A DNA stretch of 64,000 bases from Gammaproteobacteria bacterium (GTDB lineage Bacteria; Pseudomonadota; Gammaproteobacteria; Pseudomonadales; Pseudohongiellaceae). Position numbers and translations under genes: made by a program. The stretch is taken from NCBI GenBank assembly GCA_008081045.1, contig VMDC01000020.1:62001-126000 (forward strand), read 5' to 3'. Numbering within the stretch: position 1 is the first letter of the stretch; each line of letters opens with the position of its first letter. Shown here piece after piece: positions 27,433 through 36,845 of the stretch. Under the pieces are notes generated by a model that did not search any database, was not told where the DNA came from, and saw nothing but the letters and a program-made list of their open reading frames with translations.

Positions 27433-28200
27433 TCAGACCTGATTCGGCCCGACTCCGGCTTGGTCGCCAACCCAATCCCGGTCTGTCACGTTCCAGTCGC
27501 GGGCGAGGTAAATAAACGGGGTGTCCAGTGCCGCGATGAGCAGTTTGAACAAATATTTAGAGAGCGCCAGCTGCATGGCTGTGGTCAGGTCGACGACGCC
27601 CCACCACACCACGAGACCATAGATCAGGGTATCCAGAGCCTGCGAACACATGGTGGATACGTTGTTTCGCAGCCACAGATGCCTGCCCTGAGTTTTTTGC
27701 TTGATTGCGTGGAAAATCCAGACGTCAAAGCGCTGACTGACCAGATAGGCCAGCAGTGAGCCGAGGACGAAGCGCGGCGTAAAATCAAACAGGGTCGCCG
27801 TCGCCTCGTGCATGCGCTGAGCGAGTTCGGCAGTTGCTGGCGCTGAGGCGGGCAGATAGAACAGGCTCATGCTGATCATTACGATGATAATGACACTGAC
27901 CGTAAATCCGATCATGACTGCCCGTGTTGCCTCTGCCTTGCCGTAGCGTTCACTGAGCAAATCGGTCGCAAAATAGATGCTGGAGTAGAGAATGACACCC
28001 ATGCTGGTTTGCAGACCGAAAATCTCAGTGAGTTTGGGACCCTGCAGATTTGCCAGCAGCAGGCTGATGACGATGCTGGCATAAAGTCCCTGCCTGCCGA
28101 ACAGACGGAACAGCAAAATCGCGAATCCCAGATCCGCAGCAATGGTTGCAAACCACAGCAGCTCCTGATTCCGGGCGAAAAGTTCAGTGATGAAAGTCAT
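27433..28200 (-). CDS. yhhQ: queuosine precursor transporter (YhhQ/VUT family)
   Basis: NLQGPKLTEIFGLQTSMGVILYSSIYFATDLLSERYGKAEATRAV; SQRFDVWIFHAIKQKTQGRHLWLRNNVSTMCSQALDT. Confidence 0.88.
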   Translation of the reverse strand: MTFITELFARNQELLWFATIAADLGFAILLFRLFGRQGLYASIVISLLLANLQGPKLTEIFGLQTSMGVILYSSIYFATDLLSERYGKAEATRAVMIGFTVSVIIIVMISMSLFYLPASAPATAELAQRMHEATATLFDFTPRFVLGSLLAYLVSQRFDVWIFHAIKQKTQGRHLWLRNNVSTMCSQALDTLIYGLVVWWGVVDLTTAMQLALSKYLFKLLIAALDTPFIYLARDWNVTDRDWVGDQAGVGPNQV

Positions 28201-28591
28201 GTTCGTCAGACGACCTTTTTACCTGTCCTGTACACTGCTTGAAGCCGGTTCCGGCGCTGAACACAGAGCATTGCCGGGGTGGCTTCACGCATTCCCTCTG
28301 CAGCTTGTCGTGTCAAAGCTGTTATCTTCTTAGCCGATTCTATGCCCTGCAGCGTCGCTTTAACACTCGGCAGTGACCCGCGGCGTGACGGCTGCCCGTC
28401 ACAGGTGCGACTGATTCTTCGCTGCGGCTTGCAGAGGGCAGGGCCGGTGGTGTCCCGGGCTTCTCAAAGGGTCAGGATCCGCCCAGGGCAGTGTCGTGCC
28501 TCGCAAGCTCAGGGTCAGGAAATGATTTTTTGCGCTGGCGAGCTGTGTTATACCCCTTGGCAGATTGTTCAGAGTTTTACCGGAGTCAAAA

Positions 28592-29899
28592 ATGCCCAGG
28601 TCTCTTGCTGCCATTTTTGCGGCCGCCTTGCTGGTCGCGTGTCCCTATCAGTCCGTCGCCCAGCTCAGCGAGATCGAGCAGGCCATGGTCGCCTTCATAG
28701 ATGCCACCAATGCAGGAGCAGAGGCTGAACTGATCGAAAGCGTCAATATTAACAGCGGCAGCATGAATTTTGCCGGTGTAAAAGCTGTCGCGGAGCACAT
28801 GATGCCTCTGTTCGAAGCCATCGGGTTTGATGTCCGCTGGGAGGACGGATCGGCTTTTGGCCGGGCGGGCCATCTGGTAGCCGAATTGCGCGGCGGCGGA
28901 GAGGGGCCGAAGATTCTCCTGATTGGTCACCTCGATACCGTGTTTGAGCCGAGCAGCCCGTTTCAGGAATTTCGTCGTCTGGAAAATGACCGGGCAAGCG
29001 GGCCCGGTATTACGGATATGAAAGGAGGCAACTTCATCATGCTGCAGGCGCTGCGCGCGCTGAATGACGTAGGGCTGTTGGCTGAGATGGACATTACGGT
29101 TGTACTGACCGGTGATGAGGAACTCAGCGGTGACCCTCTGGCGCTCAGCAAAAAGGCCATCACCGATGCGGCTGAATATGCAGACATTGCCATCGGCTTT
29201 GAAGATGGAGATGGCAATGACGCAACGGCAAACATTTCCCGACGCGGCGCCTCAGGATGGCTGCTTGAAGTCACCGGTACGCCTGCCCATTCTTCTCAGG
29301 TATTCAGAGAAGATATTGGTCCGGGAGCAATCTATGAGACTGCCAGGATCCTGCTGCTGTTTCTTGAAAACCTTCAGCAGGAAGAAAACCTGACGTTTAA
29401 CCCCGGCCATATTATCGGGGGTACTGACATCACACATGATCTGGAAAACAGTCAGGGTACCGCCTTCGGTAAAGACAACGTCGTGGCGGAGACAGCACTG
29501 GTCACCGGTGATCTCCGCGCGATGTCCCTTGAGCAACTCGAAAGGGCGCGTACCACGATGCGGGAAATCGTCGCGGCGAACTTTCCCCACACCAGCGCAA
29601 CTATCACTTTTGATGACGGCTATCCTCCGCTGGCTCCGACCGAGGGAAATCGCAGGCTGTTGCGGCTGTATAGCCAGGCCAGCGTTGATCTGGGTTTCGG
29701 TCCGGTCGCGCCGGTAAATCCCCGGCTGGCAGGAGCGGCTGATGTCTCTTTCACTTCCGGTCTGGTAGACATGGCGATTGACGGACTGGGGCTCAGCGGC
29801 AGCGGCGGCCACACGGTCGATGAAACTGCGCGGATGTCTGCGTTTTCCAGTCAGAGCAAGCGGGCAGCGCTGCTGCTGCATCGCCTGTACGCGCAGTAG
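28592..29899 (+). CDS. M20-family metallopeptidase (glutamate carboxypeptidase-like), exported
   Basis: ILLIGHLDTVFEP; GPGITDMKGGNFIML; LTGDEELSG; GGHTVDETARMS. Confidence 0.9.
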   Translation: MPRSLAAIFAAALLVACPYQSVAQLSEIEQAMVAFIDATNAGAEAELIESVNINSGSMNFAGVKAVAEHMMPLFEAIGFDVRWEDGSAFGRAGHLVAELRGGGEGPKILLIGHLDTVFEPSSPFQEFRRLENDRASGPGITDMKGGNFIMLQALRALNDVGLLAEMDITVVLTGDEELSGDPLALSKKAITDAAEYADIAIGFEDGDGNDATANISRRGASGWLLEVTGTPAHSSQVFREDIGPGAIYETARILLLFLENLQQEENLTFNPGHIIGGTDITHDLENSQGTAFGKDNVVAETALVTGDLRAMSLEQLERARTTMREIVAANFPHTSATITFDDGYPPLAPTEGNRRLLRLYSQASVDLGFGPVAPVNPRLAGAADVSFTSGLVDMAIDGLGLSGSGGHTVDETARMSAFSSQSKRAALLLHRLYAQ

Positions 29900-29970
29900 C
29901 TCCGTCTACGGTAATCCGGTGATCGCCTGCCGGTCAGATCCAGACGCCGCGCTCGCTCGTTATACCGCCT

Positions 29971-30411
29971 ATGGAACTGATACAGATACTTCAGGGCGTC
30001 GCGACGGTTCTGGTCGCCTTGCTGGCCGGCTCGATGCTGTTCTTCTCTTTCGTGATGGCGCCGCTCATTTTCATCAAGCTGGACATCGATGTAGCCGGGA
30101 AATTTGTACGCGCGGTGTTCCCCTGGTACTACCTGTTGATTCTGATTCTGGCCGGGCTGGGCGCGCTGACTCTGGTGGCTTTCGCGCCTCTGAATGCCGG
30201 CCTGATGGCGCTGATTGCCGCCTCGACCGCATACTGTCGTCAATACCTGATGCCGCGGATTAATGAGTACCGGGATCGCTCGCGAGCCGGAGAGGCGGGG
30301 ACCACAGAAGTTTTTGACAAGCTGCACCGTCGCTCAGAAGTGCTCAACGGGCTGCAGCTGCTGGCAGTGATGGCCGTGCTGCTGCATCTGGCCTTCGTCC
30401 AGCTCTCCTGA
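29971..30411 (+). CDS. DUF4149-like small membrane protein
   Basis: Four TM segments; ILQGVATVLVALLAGSMLFFSFVMAPLIF and FDKLHRRSEVLNGLQLLAVM. Confidence 0.75.
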   Translation: MELIQILQGVATVLVALLAGSMLFFSFVMAPLIFIKLDIDVAGKFVRAVFPWYYLLILILAGLGALTLVAFAPLNAGLMALIAASTAYCRQYLMPRINEYRDRSRAGEAGTTEVFDKLHRRSEVLNGLQLLAVMAVLLHLAFVQLS

Positions 30412-30591
30412 ACTCGGCGTGATTATTCTGTGTAAGGGCGCGCTGGATGAACGCGGAGCAGTCGCGCAATTTCCATTGGGACGGAGCTGCTGCCGCCGAT
30501 CAGGCAACAGCCATCCGCGATTGGGTGGGGACAGGGATTTCCGTCAGGAAGCGGGCGGACTGCTTATTGCCTCCGCCGGCTTCCTCACACG

Positions 30592-31935
30592 CTACACCCC
30601 TTTGGGATCCATGATGGCCTGATAGAACAGACGCCGTGAGGTACTGCGGACATCAGGCAGTCCCTGCCCCGCCTGCTGGATCATTCCGACAAAGACTACC
30701 TCTTCAACAGGGTCAATCCAGAACCAGGTTCCGGCCGCACCGCCCCAGTAATATTCCCCACTTGAATAGCTTTCTGCCTCTACCGGATCTTCTATGACGG
30801 CAAAGTCGAGACCGAAGACCGTCCCATTGCCGGCTCCGGACATCGGGCCGGTCATCCCGGCAGGAGTCTGGTCTCGGTGCATCAGTTCCACCGTCAGCGG
30901 GGCGAGGATGCGCACGCCATCAAGTTCGCCGCCATTCAGCAGCATTTGGCTGAAGCGCATGTAGTCGTTGGCCGTGGACACCAGGCCGCCCCCGCCGGAT
31001 TCAAAGGCCATATCTACGGTGAAGTCTGCGCCGTCAAACATTTCACTGGGGATTAACTGACCCTCCGGACCGTACACGTACATCTGGGCGAAGCGGTTGA
31101 TCTTCTCTTCAGGCACATGAAAATCCGTGTCAGTCATTTCCAGCGGCTGAAAGATTCTCTCGTCGAGAAATTCGCCAAAGCGCATTCCGGACAGCACTTC
31201 CACCAGATAGCCCTGTACATCAACAGAGACGCTGTATTCCCAGCGGCTACCTGGCTGGTGCTTCAGAGGAATCTGTCCGAGAGCTGCGACAAATTCGGCA
31301 TTGGTCATGTTCGCATCGAGAAGCCCGGCCTGGACGTAAGCGCTGTCTACCGCCGACTGCGCAAAAATGCCATAGGTCAGACCTCCGGTATGGCTCATCA
31401 GCTCCCGGATAGTCATCGGGTGATCAGCGGGTTCCGTAATCATGTTGCCATCATCATCGGTGCCTGCGTAAACCTGAAGATCTTTCATCTCTGGCAGGTA
31501 TTTCTCGACCGGGTCTGACAGTTTGAATTTCCCTTCTTCGTAAAGAATCATCAGAGCCACGCCGGTCACTGGCTTGGTCATGGAGTAAATTCGAAACAGC
31601 GTGTCAGGCGTCATGGGAGCCTGCGCTTCAATGTCCCGGTAGCCAACCGATTCGAAGTGCACCAGCTTGTTGTCTCTTGATGCGATGGTGACAGCACCGG
31701 AAAGCTTGCCCTCGTCGACAAAAGCCTGCATGGCCTGGGTCACGCGATCGAGGCGCTCAGAGTCCATGCCGGCTTCTTCGGGAGATACCCTTGCCAGAGC
31801 CTGCGCGGCAGGCGCTTCAGTCACTGTGGTGGTTTGCTCAACTGGCGCCGGCGCACAGGCAGCAAGCAGGCCAAGGATAATGAGAACGACAGGCGCTCTG
31901 AATGTGGCAAGCGTAGATGACAATGAGAATTTCAT
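30592..31935 (-). CDS. serine hydrolase, beta-lactamase class C / family VIII esterase-like, lipoprotein-like leader
   Basis: FRIYSMTKPVTGVALM (SxxK); WEYSVSVDVQGYLVE; EYYWGGAAGTWFWIDP; ILGLLAACAP lipobox. Confidence 0.9.
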   Translation of the reverse strand: MKFSLSSTLATFRAPVVLIILGLLAACAPAPVEQTTTVTEAPAAQALARVSPEEAGMDSERLDRVTQAMQAFVDEGKLSGAVTIASRDNKLVHFESVGYRDIEAQAPMTPDTLFRIYSMTKPVTGVALMILYEEGKFKLSDPVEKYLPEMKDLQVYAGTDDDGNMITEPADHPMTIRELMSHTGGLTYGIFAQSAVDSAYVQAGLLDANMTNAEFVAALGQIPLKHQPGSRWEYSVSVDVQGYLVEVLSGMRFGEFLDERIFQPLEMTDTDFHVPEEKINRFAQMYVYGPEGQLIPSEMFDGADFTVDMAFESGGGGLVSTANDYMRFSQMLLNGGELDGVRILAPLTVELMHRDQTPAGMTGPMSGAGNGTVFGLDFAVIEDPVEAESYSSGEYYWGGAAGTWFWIDPVEEVVFVGMIQQAGQGLPDVRSTSRRLFYQAIMDPKGV

Positions 31936-32101
31936 AGCGATTACTCCTCTTATTCCGATGGCTAAGGCTATGGCTTCAGCCCGTGATTGTCCAGTTCGCC
32001 GGCGGCGAATGAAACTTTATGTGTCAGGTGACGCGGGGAAAGAGGCATATTGATAGAATCCGCGCCTGACAAATTTCACGCATTCACTGAGGACGGGATT
32101 C

Positions 32102-34360
32102 TTGCAACACTGGGCATTGACAGACTCTGGCCTGCTCCGGCGGTTTCTCTGGTTTACTTTGCTGAGCAGCGTAACTTCATCGCTGGTGGCCCAAGAGTTG
32201 ACACAGGAAACCCTTCTGGAGAATCGGGTCGAAGCCAAAAGTTTTCGCGCAATACGAGTAGAGAATGCGCCGGTCATGGACGGCGTCCTTGATGACCCGG
32301 TCTGGCAACAGGCGCAGGTTGTTACGGACTTTCATCAGAGTCGTCCCGGGGATCATGCGGCGCCGTCAGAGCCGACTGAACTGTATGTTGTCTATACCAG
32401 TGACGCGCTTTACATCGGAGCGCGCATGTATGACCAAACGCCGGAGCTGATTGCTGCGCCGACAATCCGTCATGGCCTGGGATTACCTTTTGACGACCGA
32501 TTGGTAGTGATACTTGACCCGTTCAATCAAGGAAGGGCGGGCTATCGTTTTGAAACTAATTTAAACGGTGTTCGTCATGATGCGCTGTATACCACGCCCA
32601 CTCAATTCAGTCTGAACTGGAATACTATCTGGGAAACGGCGACGAAAGCGGAAACCAATGCCTGGGTGGCAGAAATAGAAATCCCCTTCAAGTCGCTGCC
32701 ATTTGATCCCAGTCTCGATACCTGGGGTTTTAATTTCGGCAGGGGTATCCGTCGAAAAAATGAAGAGATGGCCTGGGTGTCTCTCGACCGTCAGTATAAC
32801 CCGACGATCATGGGTGAAATGACCGGGATGTCGGGAATGGATCAGGGAGTCGGACTGGACATTGTGCCCAGCTTCGCGGCGGTCCAGCAGCGCCGATTCA
32901 ATCCCGCCGGCAGTCTCGATCAGTACAACCCCTCGCTGGATGCGTTCTACCGACTCACGCCGTCTCTGAATGCGGCGCTCACTTTTAACACCGATTTTTC
33001 TGCGGTAGAGGTGGACAATCGGCAAGTCAATCTCACCCGATTCAACCTGTTTTTTCCGGAGCGTCGTGATTTCTTCAACAACGATTCTGAGCTGTTTCAG
33101 TTCGGCAACATCACCGGGCTGGCCCGTGGCAACAATGCAGCGGGAGGCGCGTCACAACAAAATGCGAGGCCATATTTCTCACGCAAACTCGGCCTTGCCG
33201 GGGACGGTTCTCCGGTTGACATCGAATATGGCGGACGCATCAGCGGTAGGGTCGGGCGCTTCAATATTGGCACGCTGGCGATCCGGCAAGCAGACACGGA
33301 TACCGTTGCAGCAACGGATTTGCTGATCTCCCGGGTGTCGGCGAATGTGCTGGAGGATTCTCAGGTCGGGTTTATCTTTACTGACGGAGACCCGACCTCC
33401 AATCAGGAAAACCGGGTCGTTGGCGCGGATTTTCAATACATCAATAACCGGCTGCCGAATGGCCGTCGCCTCTTCAGTTCAGTCTTTTTTCAACAATCTG
33501 ATACACCCGGACTGGCCGGGGATGACGCCTCTTATGGATTTGGCATTGGCTATCCCGCGAGTGTGGGGGTGCGCGGGCGTATCGGCTACAAGGCGGTAGA
33601 GGAAAACTTCAATCCGGCCATGGGTTTTGTGAACAACGCCGGTATCGGCGACTTTACCGCGGATCTTGGCTATACCCACTTTTTCAGCGCCGGGATTTTT
33701 CAGACCGCTTTTGCCGGCGTCGATCTGCAGCGCATCGATTTATTAGACGGAGGTCTCCAGACAGAGGTCGTGAACTACCGCCTGCTGGAACTTGAAACCA
33801 CGCAGCGTGACCGCTTTCAGCTGGCATACATTACTAACGAGGAGGTCGTTCTCGACCGGTTTCCGATCTACCGACGCCCCGGCGAAGAGGTCTATATTGA
33901 AGCAGGCGTTTATCAGTTCAATGAACAGAGCGTCAATTTCCAGACTGCCGGTCAACGTCGGTTGTCCGGCTCCCTTACCTACCGGAGCGGTGACTTTTTT
34001 AACGGGGAAAGGCTCAATCTCAGCGGACGCGTGACGTGGAATCAATCACGGTATTTCAACTTATCGGCGAGTTATGACTGGAATGACATTCAGTTGCCGC
34101 AGGGTAGTTTCACCACTCGTCTCAGCAGCATCAATTCTCAGGTGGCCTTTTCACCAACGCTGTACTGGATCACTCTGGCGCAATACGACAACATCAGCGA
34201 AGAGATAGGAATCAACACGCGGTTGCAGTGGATTCCCAGAGCAGGCCAGGAAGGCTTTATTGTGCTCAACTACGGGCTGGAAGACAGGGACCGCAACAAC
34301 AGTTTCAAGACCGCATCATCTGATTTGAGTCTGAAGTTTCGCTACACGTTCAGGTTTTAG
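32102..34360 (+). CDS. CBM9-like N-terminal, DUF5916-type outer membrane beta-barrel protein
   Basis: APVMDGVLDDPVWQQAQVVTDFHQSRPGDHAAPSEPTELYVVYTSDALYIGARMYD; NLFFPERRDFFNNDSELFQFG; C-terminal RYTFRF. Confidence 0.85.
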   Translation: MQHWALTDSGLLRRFLWFTLLSSVTSSLVAQELTQETLLENRVEAKSFRAIRVENAPVMDGVLDDPVWQQAQVVTDFHQSRPGDHAAPSEPTELYVVYTSDALYIGARMYDQTPELIAAPTIRHGLGLPFDDRLVVILDPFNQGRAGYRFETNLNGVRHDALYTTPTQFSLNWNTIWETATKAETNAWVAEIEIPFKSLPFDPSLDTWGFNFGRGIRRKNEEMAWVSLDRQYNPTIMGEMTGMSGMDQGVGLDIVPSFAAVQQRRFNPAGSLDQYNPSLDAFYRLTPSLNAALTFNTDFSAVEVDNRQVNLTRFNLFFPERRDFFNNDSELFQFGNITGLARGNNAAGGASQQNARPYFSRKLGLAGDGSPVDIEYGGRISGRVGRFNIGTLAIRQADTDTVAATDLLISRVSANVLEDSQVGFIFTDGDPTSNQENRVVGADFQYINNRLPNGRRLFSSVFFQQSDTPGLAGDDASYGFGIGYPASVGVRGRIGYKAVEENFNPAMGFVNNAGIGDFTADLGYTHFFSAGIFQTAFAGVDLQRIDLLDGGLQTEVVNYRLLELETTQRDRFQLAYITNEEVVLDRFPIYRRPGEEVYIEAGVYQFNEQSVNFQTAGQRRLSGSLTYRSGDFFNGERLNLSGRVTWNQSRYFNLSASYDWNDIQLPQGSFTTRLSSINSQVAFSPTLYWITLAQYDNISEEIGINTRLQWIPRAGQEGFIVLNYGLEDRDRNNSFKTASSDLSLKFRYTFRF

Positions 34361-34398
34361 CGCATCCCTGAAGTGAGCCGATTGCGGGCCGCGCTTAT

Positions 34399-36597
34399 TC
34401 AGAACGTGGTCTGTACACTGAGTATCCAACGGCGGTAACGGCTGCTGCAGGAATCCTGAATCAGTGCGATGTTGCCTTCAATGGTTGTTCCTTCGTAGCG
34501 CTCCCGATATCGACACTCAGAGGCGTCGAGCGTGTTGTCGGTTTCCAGTCTGAACACCCAGTCATCGAACCATATTTTCTGCACGAACAGATCCAGAGAC
34601 CGCTGTCGGTCATTACGCGTTCGCGTAACGATGTCGATGTTGTAGTAACCACCCCATACCGAGTGGCTGTAATCGATGCCATAACTCAGGTTGATGGAGG
34701 TGATGTCCTGTCTGAAATTGAGGTTAGCAAACCCTCTGCCGCCGGTCCGGACCTTCTGATTTATAAAAGGGTCAAGTATCTCAGAATCAAACAGACCCAT
34801 TCGGCCAGAGACGATGGCGTTTGGCAGATTAAACTGATTCAGCCTCAGGCTGGCTCGCGTGAACCATCCGTATTGCTTGGCCGGCCCGACGTTGCCCGTG
34901 GCAGAAACCGGACTGTCCGGATCAACCGTAGCATTGATCCGGCCAATCTTGTTATCGATGTCAGAGTAAAAGACGCTGGTGGCCAGCACCCCCGCATCAT
35001 TCGGCAGGCGATACTCCAGCTCTCCTTCGTAAGACCAGCTGGTTTCGGGCTCGAGCTCCGGATTCCCGGCAAAGCCATCAATATCACGGTCTTCATCATT
35101 TGCAGTTGCTGCGAATGCCGAGAAGCTCAGCTGGGAGACATTCCGGCGTACCGTCCCGCGAAACCGGAAGTTGTCAGCAAAGTTATAGCGATAGTCAAAA
35201 GTCGGGCGCCAGAACTGGAAGTCACGGGTTTTGCTGACCTCACCGGTCTGGGCAATTTCCGAGGTTTCGTAGACGACACTGCTTTCGAGAGAGCTTTTGT
35301 CGTTAATTGTCCAGTTGTGGAAGGCGAATCCTTCATAGCGGGTTTCCTTCACACTCGTTCCTGCGTTGGAGGCAGAAGGCAACAATGACAGCCCACCATA
35401 CTGATCTGATGGCGGCTCGGTACCGAAAGGACTGGCGATGAAAAGCGCTGAATCCAACTCGGTGATAGCTCGCTCAAAGCCTATGCGGACCGATTGCTCT
35501 GCGCTCAGTGAAAAATTGTAGTTCGATTGAACGATGAATTCGTTTCGCTCCCGCTGAGAATCAATGAACAGATTCTTGGCCAGCGGCTCAGTAGAAGGGT
35601 TTGCGATGAACCGCTCCCTGATCGAGTTGCGAACTTCATTGTTGGTGACAAACAGCACCGCCAGCCGGGAGCTGTTGGCAAAGCTGTATTCATAGTCGCC
35701 ACCGACTTCCCAGTTGCTTTCGTCGTTATCTATCTGCTCTTGCTGAGTGCTTTCGATGCCGACACCGTCGACAAAGTCGACGAAATCTCTCTGGATAGCG
35801 CGCGGGAAATCTCCCTGCTGGAGCTGGGCATTGAGCTGCATGCGGTGGGCACCGAGGCCATAGCTCATATTGGTGCTGAGGGATCGCCGGTCCTGATCGC
35901 GAATATTCTCCTCAAACAGCGTGCCCAACAATTCGCCGCCGGGCGTTACCCTGACTTCCCTGTTGTCGCGGTTTTCATAGTTAGGTCTCGATTCAGCATT
36001 GACCAGCGCCTGAAAGTTGCCGATTTGCGTGGACCAGCCGATGTTGCCGCCTATCTCATAGGTGTCGTCGTGATTGAGGCGCTGAACGAGCTCTACCTGG
36101 GTGCTCGACCGCGAGGGCACCGCCAGAAGAATGATGTTGATGACCTCGCCAGCGCCCCTGACGTTCAGCTCGCCGGAGGTGTCCCTGATGATTTCGATGC
36201 GTTCAACTTCGGCGGCAGTAATGCGATCCAGCTGATCCCGCGCTGAGTTGTCCTTGCCCGCGATCCGCTGTCCGTTGATGAGGATATTGCCCCCGGTGCC
36301 CAGACCTCGGCCACCGCCACCGCGATTGCCGCCGAACACATTGACACCGGGTATGCGGTCCAGCATGTCGCTGGCAGTGATGGGATTGTACTGATCAAAG
36401 AATCCGGACTCGTAGACAACGGTTGAATTCGCCGCGCCGGGGTCTACCACGCTGTTTCGCTCGCCGCTGTCCGACCCGGTCAGGGGCGCTGCGTTTGCCG
36501 GGGCCTGCTGGCCGAAGCCCGCAGGTGCATGCAGCAGGCTCCCGAGCGCCAGACCGGTCAATATTATTACGAAACTGGGGGAATGAAGTGGTCGCAT
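34399..36597 (-). CDS. TonB-dependent receptor-like outer membrane protein
   Basis: VVYESGFFDQYNPITASDMLDRIPGVNVFGG ... NILINGQRIAGKDNSARDQLDRITAAEVERIEIIRDTSGELNVRGAGEVINI; terminal Phe. MRPLHSP start at 36597. Confidence 0.9.
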   Translation of the reverse strand: MRPLHSPSFVIILTGLALGSLLHAPAGFGQQAPANAAPLTGSDSGERNSVVDPGAANSTVVYESGFFDQYNPITASDMLDRIPGVNVFGGNRGGGGRGLGTGGNILINGQRIAGKDNSARDQLDRITAAEVERIEIIRDTSGELNVRGAGEVINIILLAVPSRSSTQVELVQRLNHDDTYEIGGNIGWSTQIGNFQALVNAESRPNYENRDNREVRVTPGGELLGTLFEENIRDQDRRSLSTNMSYGLGAHRMQLNAQLQQGDFPRAIQRDFVDFVDGVGIESTQQEQIDNDESNWEVGGDYEYSFANSSRLAVLFVTNNEVRNSIRERFIANPSTEPLAKNLFIDSQRERNEFIVQSNYNFSLSAEQSVRIGFERAITELDSALFIASPFGTEPPSDQYGGLSLLPSASNAGTSVKETRYEGFAFHNWTINDKSSLESSVVYETSEIAQTGEVSKTRDFQFWRPTFDYRYNFADNFRFRGTVRRNVSQLSFSAFAATANDEDRDIDGFAGNPELEPETSWSYEGELEYRLPNDAGVLATSVFYSDIDNKIGRINATVDPDSPVSATGNVGPAKQYGWFTRASLRLNQFNLPNAIVSGRMGLFDSEILDPFINQKVRTGGRGFANLNFRQDITSINLSYGIDYSHSVWGGYYNIDIVTRTRNDRQRSLDLFVQKIWFDDWVFRLETDNTLDASECRYRERYEGTTIEGNIALIQDSCSSRYRRWILSVQTTF

Positions 36598-36750
36598 CAA
36601 TGTCAAAATCCGGTCTGGTAAGGACCAATCGCGAACCTTAACAGATTTCGCTGCGCTTGTAGGCCGCTGGCCCCGAATTTTCGTCCTGTCACCGCAAAAA
36701 AAGCCAATAAAAGGCCGGTCAGAGCGATTTTCCGGTACAGGCGCCGCTTC

Positions 36751-36794
36751 TGTAGTCGGAGTGTAGTCGCAGTGCAGTCGGAGTGTGGACGGAG
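36751..36794. repeat. four tandem copies of an 11-bp unit
   Basis: TGTAGTCGGAG / TGTAGTCGCAG / TGCAGTCGGAG / TGTGGACGGAG, read directly. Confidence 0.85.
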
Positions 36795-36845
36795 AGAGGC
36801 AGGCCATTGCATGAATGTTGATTCACTGGCTCATTTCAGCCCTGA

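Noticed and set aside
28201-28290. preQ1 riboswitch ahead of the queuosine precursor transporter
   Set aside because: The leader does not show a convincing preQ1 consensus by eye; a covariance-model search (Infernal/Rfam) would be needed.
28279-28728. ORF 28279-28728 and possible ncRNA in the 28.2-28.6 kb divergent gap
   Set aside because: No domain, overlaps the M20 gene; no tRNA-like or riboswitch-like pattern recognised.
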